Source: Verpa conica
Lineage: Eukaryota > Ascomycota > Pezizomycetes > Pezizales > Morchellaceae
Assembly (NCBI GenBank): GCA_033030425.1
Contig: JAUFSD010000014.1
Location: 1,178,001-1,242,000, forward strand
Reading direction: 5' to 3'
Length of the DNA stretch: 64,000 nt
The first letter of the stretch is position 1, and every line of letters starts with the position of its first letter. The notes under the pieces were generated by a model. It did not search any database. It was not told where the DNA came from and saw nothing but the letters and a program-made list of their open reading frames with translations. Below are positions 45,240-56,510 of this stretch, in pieces. The position numbers were made by a program, and so were the translations under genes.

Positions 45240-45962
45240 TTGTGGCGAGAGGCTCAGTAGAGTCTGTGTATTATTGTGGTTGTTGAGGTTGTGTGGGTGA
45301 GTGATGAGCGATGGGATGTTGTTTGTATGGTGGGGTATTTACCGTTTTTGGTGGGGTGGTGATCTTAAGAGTCATGTTACTAAACTCTGAGGTCGAGCAT
45401 GCCGGGTAACCCTCCAGCTGCTACCCTGTCTATGCTGTACCGGGTAACGTTTACTGCGACCTTGAACCCTACATTCATTACCTGCGTATATTATAGCCTC
45501 TGCCGAGGATTATCGTAGCTTGGCCCGAATTGGGACCGTCTGAGGCATTCTCCGGTGAACTGGAAACTGGAAATATGCACCGGAGATTTAAAGCCCTTGG
45601 ACACCGGGACAAGAGACGTAGGTCTATCATGACAGGTTTGTGTCCTCAGTTCTAGATATCACCTGTGATTGGCGTGGATAAACTCTTTTGCCCTAGCGAT
45701 ACTGCCAAGGGTCCTGCGCCAGGGGTCTATCTAATTCAATCCTCAACGGCCAATCCCCTATTCTGTATTCATCTCACCCACGCGACGAGGAGGAAGGTGA
45801 AGAGGTCAGGAGCTTTTATTGCTGCCTGAGACAATCATCTTTACCCATCTCAGCCAGTTGGCCCTTTTTCTTCTACAGACTCACGACACAGCGCAGCACA
45901 GCACAGCACAGGATTACCGTATCCAACAAGCGTAAAGGTCCTGCGAGGGAAAGATCGGGACA
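45240..45962. promoter_or_regulatory. Shared divergent promoter of GCD2 and GT90 gene
   Basis: The only sequence between the two divergent start codons. A short CAGCA repeat (about 45892-45910) lies before the GT90 start. No defined factor site was recognised. Confidence 0.4.
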
Positions 45963-48184
45963 ATGTCACTCATGGAACGCGAGGCGTCGCGACAACGCAT
46001 ATTTATTATTCTAGGTGTCTTCGGGGCCATCATCTTGTTGACGAACCTGGCACTTATTACTGGGACGGATTTCGGCTTTAGGATAAAAAAGCTTCATGTC
46101 CCGGAGGTGTGTATTCAGTGTTCTTTTATACCGCACACCGGGTTTCTTCTAGCTTCAGGGTTGCTTCTTCTAGCCTTGGATTCCTAGAGTCCGTCCTAGG
46201 GTTCTATTGTGTGGTTTAGCGGCACTGAGATAGGGAGCTTAGGGGGTGAAAGCTCAATAACTGACCTTTCTACAGATACCAAAACTTACACCACTTGACG
46301 ACATAGACTTTGATAAGTCCTTCGAAACCGTTGACCGGCATCCGATAGTCTCGTTAATGCGTGATGCCGCCGAGCGATTTCGCGCTTACGACTCTTCCCG
46401 CTCACAGACGTTTGCGCAGGCTGTCAAGACTTATAGGTCTAGGTATGGACGCCACCCTCCGCCCGGATTTGACAAGGTACGTCTCAGCCCCCCCATCTTT
46501 GGCTAGAATTGTGGTAATATCAAGAATTTAAACTGACCCACCGTGGGAAATAGTGGTACAAATTCGCCCGCGAGCGCGGGATCTACCACCTCGACGACTT
46601 TGACCAAATCCACGATGACCTCCGCCCGTTCTGGTCCATCTCTCCCGCCGATCTCCGTATTCTTGTCCATGGCATGCTAGCCGAAGATTCTGGCCCCTCC
46701 GGCCTCGCTGGTCTCGCAATCGTCAATGGCAAAGCAAAGATTCTCAACAGCAAGGACAACTGGCGTGCAGAGACGTTTGCGAAGATGCTTAATGTGTTCG
46801 CTAAGGACCTCCCGGATATGGAGATCGCAATGAATAGGTTGGATCAACCGAGGGTTATCGTTGAATGGGATACACTACAAGAACACTTGAAGCGTGAGGA
46901 GCAGGGTCGGACGATGCCTCCGGAGGTCACGAATGAGTTTACCAAGAGGAAGGAGATTCCCACTGATACAGTGTTGCCAGTTGCGGAGTGGTTTAGGGCT
47001 CCCGGGAAACCGTATATGGATCTTGTTGCACCGGCATGCCCGCCGGACTCGTATGCGAGATTGGCTACGACAATGTCTCCCGCTACTGCTGAGGCGAAAT
47101 ACAAAGTCCCAGATTCTGGGGGGTTGGTGTCTAACTTCAACACATCCAGTGACCTCTGCACTGTTGGGCCGGCGATAGCGGATCTCCATGGATTTATGTT
47201 CTCCGCGTCTAGTATTGTTGCTACCAAGAAACTCGTCCCCGTGTTCGGCGAGTGCAAGGTCAACGTGAACAATGATATCCTCTTCCCGGCGAATATGTAC
47301 TACAAGAAAGACGACCGCTATGATTATAATCCCAAGAAGGATATTGCGTGGGAGGATAAATCAACGACTATGTTCTGGCGCGGCATCACCTCTGGTGGTG
47401 TCCAGGATAAAAACACATGGCGCCGTCTCCACCGCCACCGCCTCGTCCTCATGACGAACGCAACAAACCTCGATAATACCAACCAGACTGCCGACATTAT
47501 GACATGGACCTCCGACCTCGAGAAATCCTACGTCGAGAGCAAGGGAAAATTCCACCCTGGCGAGTTTGCGGAGAAGTACACAGATGTTGGGTTCCCGGAA
47601 GCCAAATGGTGTGTACCGGATGATAACTGCGGATGGCTGAAAGAATTCTTTACGATGGTTAGTCAGACGACCTTGACGGATCAGTTTACCTACAAGTACT
47701 TGGTAGACGTGGATGGACACTCGTTCTCGGGACGATGGAACGCCTTTTTGAAGAGCAGGAGTATGGGAATCAAGGCAACGATTTTTAGAGAATGGCATGA
47801 TAGTCGCTTGTTTGCCTGGTTACATTTTGCGCCAATGGATAATCGCTTCGATGGTATGCTCCCTGTTTGCCCCCCCTATTGCGGTCATGGCTAATCACTC
47901 GCGTAGATCTGTATACGCTTCTTACATACTTTATCGGCCTCGGCACCTCCGGGGGCGGCTCACAGGGTCCAAGGTCGGAATATTACGTACCGAACCATGA
48001 CTTTGAAGCTAAGAAGCTCGCGAACCAGGCGAGGGATTGGGCGGCGAAGGTGTTGAGGAAAGAAGACATTGAGATTTATATGTTTAGGTTGATGCTGGAG
48101 TATGCAAGATTACTAGACGATGAGCGGGATAGGATAGGCTATGGTGGTGATGGGAGTGAGATGGAAGAGAAGTGGAGTCAATAG
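45963..48184 (+). CDS. GT90/CAP10-family glycosyltransferase, type II membrane protein
   Basis: Four exons, 45963-46106, 46276-46476, 46554-47853 and 47907-48184, give 640 residues. One transmembrane segment sits near the N-terminus (about residues 13-33, IFIILGVFGAIILLTNLALI), giving a type II Golgi topology. The CAP10/GT90 domain carries TMFWRGITSGG, WRRLHRHRLVLM, KYLVDVDGHSFSGRWNAFLKS and HDSRLFAWLHFAPMDNRFDDLY. The GRW and lumenal DVDG blocks are family hallmarks. Members include the Cryptococcus capsule enzyme CAP10 and xylosyltransferases; here a role in wall or glycan synthesis is inferred and the sugar is unknown. The last exon holds the helical end (KKLANQARDWAAKVL). Confidence 0.9.
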
Positions 48185-50946
48185 GCAGGTAAAGAAAAGA
48201 AAGAAAAAGAGCTATGAAGTATAGGGTAAATGGGCGTTCTTTTGTCGGGAAGTTTGGTTGCTTTGATATATATATATTTATTGGATGATGATTCTTTTCT
48301 TCAGAACATAGGGGGGTATATAGTGGATACATATAATTTTTGAATGATGGGAGATGGAACATGAGTAGCTGTGATGTGGTCTATATAAAAGCTTTGTTCA
48401 AATACCATCTATATGCTGGAATGTCTTGTATAAGTTGCATGAGTGGCCTAGATTAGTCTTTATAAAATAGAGAAGCTCAGTTACTGATGACCACTTTCTA
48501 TGCATAGAGTGGCTATTACATCATGGACCACCACTAGACCTCCTAGTTTCTTAAGCCACCTCTAATCCTCACTAGCAACACCCACTCTAACTGTCACGGG
48601 ACGCTTATGTTATGTGGCTCTTGGCATATATATATGTAACTAGAACCTCTCTTTTCTTGATTATCATGATCATCTTTTTCGTTTAGCTAGCATTTTCCAA
48701 TAGGACATTGGTCATCATTTCCTCATCGAGTCTTAGGGACCGAAGGCGGACATTACACTAACCACCACCCAAACCACCACACACTAAAATTCTGAACGTC
48801 TCACGGGAGAGAACAAGAGCTCCATGAGCACTCTGAATAAACAACAAAAAAACATGATACTGTGAAGTATGTATAAACTTATAACAGAAAAAAGACCAAA
48901 GCCAAAACATTCATCAGAGACTGATAGTCGAAACCTGGTACGTTTTAGATAAGACCAGCCTCACATCTGATACTAACACACCATAACAGGTAAAAACGAC
49001 ACGAGATCGATAGAACACGTGGTAGATATTACCAAGGAGCTGCAGCTCATATTATGTGGGCTGTTCCTGGCTTTCTATTGGGTCGTCACTGGCTGGATAG
49101 TACAATAGAGTCTGGAGTGTTTAGAAGTGGAACTCTCCGTATCAGTAGGATATGGTTTGAGGGTTGGGGTATTGAGGGTTGCGTATAGCCTTTATAAAAG
49201 GCTAGGTATAACGCGACTTGATGCCCCCTTGAGGTTTCGTTTTGTGGATTGTACAGTTGTCTCTAGGGGCTAGGAAATACTGCTAGGACAGCGGACGCCT
49301 AAGGTGACTGGTAGAGACCAGGGCGCTAGTGAGTGTAGTAGAGGCAAGAGTTTAGAAATTACTATAAACAGTGGATTGATACCCATCTGTGGAAATATTA
49401 AGGAGGTAAATTTGCGTGTAAGTACGTAATCTTACAGTCAATCTAGGAGACGTTCATCAATGTCTGCGGAAACTCAGGAGGTCTGTTTATTGCACCTACT
49501 AAGGACTAAGTTGTGAAGAGGGGGGGGTAATTTTTGGGGTGTTAGGATGAGGGGAAACTCGTTAGTTTGCTTGTACTAGTACATCTTTACATCAAGGAAA
49601 TACTCTCGTTAGAATAAACGATGGTAAGTAGCCCTAATACCGGGGTTTAAATTTATGAGTGGATTAAAGCTTACAATATAATATTCTATCTAGTGTTTAG
49701 GCTTCAAAGGCTCAAAAGTCCGGGTAGCTCGGTATCCCCAAGTTATTTGAGGAGAATTCAGTGTTAGAAGCCCGGCCCAGAACCAGCTTCTAAGGAAGAT
49801 CTAGAAATTTTGTATACTGTATAGAAAGTATATCTATATACACCGCTATCCGGTATAAGTTATAGATTCTCATGTCAATCCTCTAGCAACCCTAGCTGCT
49901 ATAACTAGGCTGGGATACGCTCAGTAAAAAACTCTCTAGCGTTGAGATTTTAAAAACACCCTACGATGGCATTAATGGTCTAAGTTAACATAAGGATGAT
50001 CTGTGTAACGATACTATTTTAATTGGAATAGATTAGGCAGTGTCTACAAGAAGGCTGGTGAAGCACACGTGACTAGAAAGGCTATCGCTAAAATTGGGGA
50101 AGCCATTACTGGGAGGGGTTTCGATAAAGGATTAGTTGTAATATGGATTGAAAGGATAAACTGTTTGGGGAAAGAGTAACGGATAACCGGGAAGGGATAC
50201 TGTTGGGAAGATCCGACAAAGTATTGCTAGAGGCCATGATGAAGGGTACTTTTTTATTATAGAGCTTTAGAACGTAATCAGGAAGCACCTGGTATAGATG
50301 GTAGACAACTATGAGCGAATGATAGGGTGCCCAGATCCTCAAAGAGCATCTTGTACCTTAGGAGTATCTGGTACTTATCGAATAGGCAGTAGTTATTGGA
50401 AGGTTTCTATGTATAGCGTATTGGGTTGGGTATACCCGAGTGGGTGTTGTGCTCCTAGTACGCTGAGGATTATTCATCCGAGAGTTACTTAATACTCCGA
50501 TTTGTATTCTACTCTCCTAACTCTTTCTTGCGCCAGGCAGGCAGGCATGGGTTAAAGTATCTATTTTTATTAAGACTACAGGGTTACGTTTAAGTAATAT
50601 CTCTCTCAGGTTTTGTATGTCAAGGTGGGAGAGTAGCGTTTTTCTGTTATGAATTTTATCAGCGGGTATCAATATATAGCTGTATAGCCTAATTTGCACT
50701 ATTTATAGAGCACAAATCCGGAATATTGGTAGCAAAGATATAAGTCTACTCCTTACCATCTGATGCTAAAAAGTTCCAGAGATACTTCGGTGATCAAGGA
50801 CCGTCAGCCAAAACAAGGCCATACAGACCACTCCCAGCTAAACCCTCCCAGAAAGGGGGGGAAAAAAGGCCTCAATTGAAGTCTCCTATCCGTAATAAAT
50901 AAAAAAAAAGCTCTAAATTTGAATTCCAACCAGTACAAACCCCACT
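48185..50946. other. 2.8-kb gene-free spacer
   Basis: AT-rich, full of stops. It holds the solo LTR at 48592-48757. No gene is supported. Confidence 0.55.
48592..48757. mobile_element. Solo LTR with 5-bp target duplication
   Basis: It starts TGTCACGGGACG, ends GGACATTACA (TGT...ACA) and is flanked on both sides by CTAAC (48587-48591 and 48758-48762). The 166 bp, short inverted ends and 5-bp duplication fit a solo LTR of a Ty3/Gypsy- or Copia-type element left after recombination. No internal retroelement sequence lies next to it. Confidence 0.65.
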
Positions 50947-51587
50947 CTAATGGCCATCACCACCCTTTGTAAAAGCCTTATACTCCTCCGCCCCCAATAA
51001 CTCATCCAACTCCCCCGCATCTGAAATCTTAATCTTCGCAATCCATCCATCTGCCTCGGGGCTCTTATTGATCAAACTAGGCTTACCCTTGAGCTGGTCG
51101 TTTGCCTCGACAATTTCTCCAGAGACGGGGGACATGATATCCGAAGCCGACTTTACAGACTCTACTGCGCCAAAAGTCTCACCAGCCGCGACTTCAGTAC
51201 CGACTTCGGGAAGCTCTACGAAGACAACGTCACCGAGGGCATTGGCGGCATATGCTGTGATTCCGATTGTGGCTGGTGGAGGTTAGTAAGGTAGTAGTCG
51301 ATGGGGAGGATGAGGGAAGGAGGGAGGAGGGGAGAACCAATGCCAGAGGTTTCAGAACTGTGAGATATCCATTCATGATCTTTAGTGAATTTTGTGACTA
51401 GAATTATATTAGCACTCATGTCTTTATTTTCCTACTTCAATTCGTCATGCATGATCCACATACCAGAAACCTTCGCCGATACCGAAAACGCCCTTCTAGA
51501 GACCTTCGCGGTAATGACTTGAGCCCGGCTACTACACCTGATTGTCGAAAACGCACGGAAAGAGACTGAACGAGCAATTGAGGCCAT
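50947..51587 (-). CDS. GCV3: Glycine cleavage system H protein, mitochondrial
   Basis: Three exons, 51587-51464, 51397-51338 and 51272-50947, close in phase and give 169 residues. The first 40 residues are Ser/Arg/Ala-rich without acids (MASIARSVSFRAFSTI), a typical mitochondrial presequence. The mature part begins VTKFTKDHEWIS, and the lipoyl site lysine is in ESVKSASDI, followed by SPVSGEIVEAN and the end EEYKAF. The H protein carries the aminomethyl group on lipoyl-lysine between the P, T and L proteins of the glycine cleavage complex in the matrix. It is divergent from the mitoribosomal gene at 51822, with 234 bp between starts. Confidence 0.94.
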
Positions 51588-51821
51588 TGTGAAGAGCTGA
51601 AAACAAAAAAAAATAAAACAAGCCTAGAGTAAAGAAGAAAAGAAAAAGAAAACTCCTAAACGTCTCTCTCTCACAGGAACCCGCCAACAACCGACGTCCC
51701 CACGCCACCCCCGCGTATCACGTGCGAGTCTTGGCACGATAAGGAAACCTTCTCTCCCAACGTTCCAACACGCGCGCAATTGAAAGAAAAGAAAAGTAGG
51801 AGCCAAACAAGAATACCAATA
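51588..51821. promoter_or_regulatory. Shared divergent promoter GCV3/bS6m
   Basis: 234 bp between two divergent start codons for mitochondrial proteins. A-rich; no specific binding site recognised. Confidence 0.4.
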
Positions 51822-52315
51822 ATGCTGTACGAACTGATCGCCGTGGTATGGGTTATTTTTTTAAAAACTTGCAATTTCACTATACACAGCTAATACAAAA
51901 CAGGTCCGCGGCCAGAGTCTTCAGGAAGTTAAAGAGTGTGTTTTTTTTATTTATACCCCCCCCCAATCTCTACTTTCTACCCCCCTAGATACTGAATTCC
52001 CACTGACATTATCAAAACTATAGTATCGCTAGATCAGCTGGTCTCCTCGTGCTGAGGAATGGAGGCGTGGTCCGTGGGTATACGAACTGGGAGCGCCTGC
52101 TCCTGCCGAGAAGGACACGGGCCCATGAGGCGTTCCATACTCAGGGTCAGTACTTTGTGATGAGGTTTGACTCGAATTCTACTACGCAGCAGGAGATCAA
52201 GAGGACGTTGGGCCTGGATCCGAGGATGGTCAATTACTCGATTGTGAAGCTGGGGAAGAAGTTTGAAGAGGTGGCGACGGTGGAGGGGAAGTCGTTTAGT
52301 TTGAAGCCTTTTTGA
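51822..52315 (+). CDS. MRP17: Mitochondrial small ribosomal subunit protein bS6m
   Basis: Three exons, 51822-51845, 51904-51935 and 52024-52315, give 115 residues. The first exon codes for only eight residues (MLYELIAV) and the second for about eleven. The fold signature of ribosomal protein S6 is present: MLYELIAVVRG start, IARSAGLLVLRNGGVVRGYTNW, GQYFVMRFDSN, and a C-terminal TLGLDPRMVNYSIVKLGKKF. bS6m binds the mitoribosomal small subunit. The beta-strand start lacks a long presequence, as in yeast Mrp17. Confidence 0.9.
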
Positions 52316-52935
52316 TCGGTGTGTATGTGTATTTTGTGGTTAGATGAAATGGAAGTTTGGATTTCAGGTTTGTTGGTGTGTTTTGTTGTGAATTGCTTGG
52401 TGGGAGGAGGGTCTGGTGATGGTTCTTTCTCTGGATGTGCTTGGTTTTTGGTTGGATTTGGGTATTTACGGTTGGTTATTTATTAGTTTGCTGTCGAATC
52501 GAGCCGGATTAGCAGGGTGGGTATCATTACCTTGTCTTAATATTAGGGGGATATAGGAGGGAATTGTGCTTGTAGTTGGGGTCAAGAATAGGGGTTTTCC
52601 AACGGGGTAAATTAATTACTAGAGAGGGTTATAGTACCCTCTAATGAGGATATGAATACTCTGCAAAGGATGTATCAGGATATCATATACCAGTGCCATC
52701 CCTTCATGCTATATCACTCACTATTAATATATACAAGATCTGCAGTAGTGTAGCTGCAGGTCTCACTCAGCGAAAAAGTGAAGATTGATCATTTCCCATC
52801 CAAACCCTCTAGTAATAAAACTACAACACAGCACCTTTTTGATCCTCCCACTTCTCCTCAAATACTACAAAGAACAACTCTCCACCACGATCTGGAAATA
52901 TATTCAGAGGATGCTAAATAGCTTAATATGCCCCA
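52316..52935. other. Spacer between bS6m and HEM3
   Basis: 3' flanks of converging genes. A short hairpin (AGAGGGT/ACCCTCT) sits near 52623-52642. No gene is seen. Confidence 0.45.
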
Positions 52936-54111
52936 CTATACCAAAACCTCCCTATTCGAATTAATCACCCTCAATATCTCCCCCGCGCCCCCATTGACCA
53001 ATCCCTCTGCCACCACCCTCCCAAACTCCTCCGCCCCATCTTCACCACTGACACTCTTCCCCTCCTCAAACTCCACGCTCTCACTACCATCCAAACTCAC
53101 TACCACCGCCTTCATCTTCAACTCCTCCCCCTCCCACCTCGTTTCCACCCCAATGGGAACCGAACACCCGCCCTCAAGCGTACGCATCAACGAGCGCTCA
53201 GCCAGACATGCCAGAGTAGTCTTCAGATGCACCAACGGCCTCAGCAGCTCTTCCGCCTGCGAGTCCCCCTCACGGATCTCGGTACCAATTGCACCCTGTC
53301 CAACAGCATGTAAAAGTGTCGGCGACGAGAGTGGTGCAGTGATCCGGTCACCGAGGGAGAGACGGAGGAGCCCTGCAGAGGCGAGGATTAAGCACGCGTA
53401 CGAATTCTGGGGGTCGTCGAGTTTTGCAAGACGAGTACCGCTGGAGAGTGTTAGTTTTTCTTTCTTTCATAAAGACGGTAGGAGGGGGGGGGCTTACATG
53501 TTGCCTCGGACGTCTTGGAAGGTTAGGTGGGGGTAACGTTTTGAGATTTGGGCACTACGGCGGACGGAGGAGGTTCCAACTGTGGAGCCTGGAGGAAGGT
53601 CTTCGAGAGAGGTGTATGGAGAACCGGATTTCATTACGAGGGCATCGCGGGGGTCTGGTGGTGTTAGTTGTAATTGGGATATATGGAATTGAAGGGTGGG
53701 GTATACCTTCACGCTCGGGAATTGCACTGAGCTTGCAGCCGGGAGGGAGCTGTGTGGGCATATCTGGTACTCAATGGGTCAGTCTACTACTCGTGCTGGC
53801 TTATATGTGGGATAACCCCCCCTCCCCCAAGACAGACCTTTAAGTGAATGTACAATTATATCTAGCTTCCCCTCAAGGAGTAACTCTTCCAGCTCCTGTG
53901 TCCACAGGGCTTTTGCGCCAAAGGAGTGTAGGGCTTTTTCCTGGTTATTGTCTCCGGTGGTGGTCATGGCGATGACTTCAAAGTCAAGCTCTGGATGGGC
54001 CTTGATGAGGAGATTACGCACAATCTCCGTTTGAACGAGAGCCAGCTTCGACTTACGAGAGCCAATATAGATCTTCTTCCGGTCTGAGGGCGCAGGAGAG
54101 AGAGAGGCCAT
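52936..54111 (-). CDS. HEM3: Porphobilinogen deaminase (hydroxymethylbilane synthase)
   Basis: It joins four porphobilinogens into hydroxymethylbilane in the cytosol, the third step of heme synthesis. Four exons, 54111-53838, 53763-53707, 53654-53498 and 53440-52936 (introns 52-74 nt), give 330 residues. Motifs in order: [82 protein letters not shown]; and EGGCSVPIG with the cysteine (about 255) that holds the dipyrromethane cofactor. All expected residues are present and the length is usual. An in-frame ATG 13 codons upstream (MSSYLLVRAYTAI) could also start the protein. Confidence 0.95.
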
Positions 54112-54366
54112 GATTGCAGTGTATGCGCGGACCAGGAGATAGGAGGACATGATACCGGAGTGACTGAACACCAGCAGTAGATGCCCGCATCCAATGCAGA
54201 AAAGACGCCAAGCCCCGGCGCCCACACAAAATTTTAGTGAGCGAGTCGACGATCACCAGAACAGGCACAGAAGAAGAAGGAAAACATCCAACTCTCGCAG
54301 TCCAAAGGTGATCATATCAATCCTCTACATCTCCTCAAGAGTTCTCAATCGTATCCTGTCTGAATA
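54112..54366. promoter_or_regulatory. Shared divergent promoter HEM3/TIM50
   Basis: 255 bp between the two divergent starts; nothing specific recognised. Confidence 0.4.
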
Positions 54367-55999
54367 ATGCTCACCAGGGCCATCAGCCGTTCCCTGCTGA
54401 CTTCAAGGTCAATTATCATTCCTCGGCAGTGCCCCGCCAACATCATTCCCACAAAGCCCTTGCGAGCAACTCTCCCCCACCTCAACCTCCACCTCCAATA
54501 CTCCAGATCCTATTCAATCAAGAGACGAAGGCCCTACACCGGCGGCGACCCAAGTAAAGATATAGCCCCCGAAGAGAGCGATCCAATCCTCCCCACAGAA
54601 GCCAATGCCTCGCCGCTGTCTCAGGACGAATCCACATCCTCTTCACCCCCACTACTCAAAACAGAACCCCTCCCGGAACCCGAACTACTCGCTCGGAGGA
54701 CCGCACCCGGCAGCGGGGCCGGTGGGGGCGGCGGCGGTGGAGGGGGTGGGAAGGGCAGTGATGGCCTCCCAAAGAGTTCCTACGTCTCCTCCACCGACCG
54801 AAAGCGGGAGCGTCTCGCACGCCTCTTGTTCGCAGCATTCCTAGCCTCCGTTGTTGGTGGTGGAATATACCTCGGCCGCGACCTCTCAGAATTCGAACAG
54901 ACCATCTACGACACCGCAACAGTCCCCAATGGCTGGAGCATCACGGCATTCTGTGCTCGTGTGAAAGCTAGAGTACAGAACGTACTAGACTTTTACAACG
55001 AGCCGCCGTTCGAGAAATTGCTCCCGGACCCGCATCCGGATTATACTAGACCGTATACACTCGTGATTGCGCTTGAGGACCTCTGTGTTCACAGTACGTG
55101 GGATAGAGAGCATGGATGGAGGATCGCAAAGAGGCCGGGGTTGGATTATTTTTTGGCGTACATGTTTCAGTATTATGAGATTGTGGTATTTACGAATCAG
55201 CATGATCAGATTGCGGCGCCGATTATTCAGAAGATGGACCAGTATCCCGGGTATATCATGTATCCTCTGTTCCGCTCACATACCAGGTATAAGGATGGTA
55301 AATACATTAAAGTGATTGATCCCCTCTACCCTGTACTTCTCAGTGGCTAACAATGTACCCCCAGGACCTCAACTACCTCAACCGAGACCTATCAAAAGTC
55401 ATCATGCTCGAAACAAACCCAGATGCGTACTCCATGAACCCCTCAAACACAGTCAAGATGGCCCCATGGCTCGGTGATCCGAACGACAAGGAGCTCATCT
55501 CGCTCATCCCGTTCTTGGAGTACATTGCCGCCATGGGCATCTCCGACGTGCGTCCTGTGATTGAGGGGTTCGACGATAAACACATCCCCACAGAGTTCGC
55601 GCGCCGGGAAGCACTAGCGAGGGCTGAGCTCAAGAAGCGGTTGGAAGCGGAGCGGGCCCAGCGGAAGGGGACCTTGGGGGAGTTCTTGTTGAGAGCATTG
55701 GGACTGGGGGCGCCGAAGAGGAGGAAGGAAGACGAGGAAAAGACATTTATGGATTTGGCTAGGGAGAGGGGGAAGCAGGGGTATGAGGATACGCAGAAGC
55801 ATATTGCCGAGCATATGGATGATATCTTGAAGGAGCAGAAGACTATGGAGAGGGAACAGGCCGAGCAGATGAAGACAAGTTTGAGCAAGATCTTTACAGA
55901 GGTGAAAACGCCCCAGGGTGTTGGGTGATGCTTTTGTATTATGGCTGCTAATGTCTATCATAGGGACTCCCGAAACCACCGCCGCCACCGCAGATGTAA
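54367..55999 (+). CDS. TIM50: Mitochondrial import inner membrane translocase subunit Tim50
   Basis: It is the presequence receptor of the TIM23 complex, anchored in the inner membrane and facing the intermembrane space. Exons 54367-55311 and 55365 onward are joined by a 53-nt intron. There is an Arg/Ser-rich presequence, a Gly-rich linker (about residues 117-128), one transmembrane segment (about 155-172) and the FCP1-like domain (VIALEDLCVHSTWDREHGWRI, KRPGLDYFL, FTNQHD). The phosphatase DxDxT signature is replaced by LEDL, usual for Tim50. Without further splicing it stops at 55928 (502 residues). A 62-nt intron from 55902 to 55963 would instead give the end GLPKPPPPPQM at 55999, which looks more like a real C-terminus and is preferred here. 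Confidence 0.92.
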
Positions 56000-56341
56000 T
56001 AGGTGGGTTGGGAAGGGTATGGGTTTTTAAGTAGCTCTAGGTGGCGGCAAAAATGTGTTCTTGATTCTTTTTGAAACTCCACTCTCCTTTTTCATATTGT
56101 TTCTATCTCCTGTTTCTTCTTTGAGAGTGCTTGATTCTGGTTGTATATAGCTGGGCTGTGTGATCATTAACGCTTTACCCGTGAGATGAGGAGAAATCTA
56201 CACAAAAGCCGGGAGATGGGTGGGTTGTATGCTGTATCATTAGGGATTCTTGGTAAATAGGTTTGTTTACGTTTAGGGGTGGTGTAGGTAGTTGAACATA
56301 TGATGGATCATTTATCACCACTGTACTATGTGAAGTCAAAG

Positions 56342-56510
56342 TACAGCACAATAACCCGGTAAGAATTCGGGTTATAAGAATATTCACCTATAACAATATT
56401 CAGCCCAGATCAGTATTAGCTTATGTGCACAAGTACTTTCTTATAATAACTGTTCTATATGAATATGATATCGCACAAAAAGCATATTCCTATAGGGCGA
56501 GTTTACTGTA
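56342..56510. mobile_element. MITE, family A copy 3
   Basis: The start TACAGCACAATAACCC and the end CTATAGGGCGAGTTTACTGTA are TA-bordered inverted repeats related to those of copies 1 and 2; GGGTTATAAGAATA is shared with copy 2. About 169 bp, non-coding. Confidence 0.6.
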
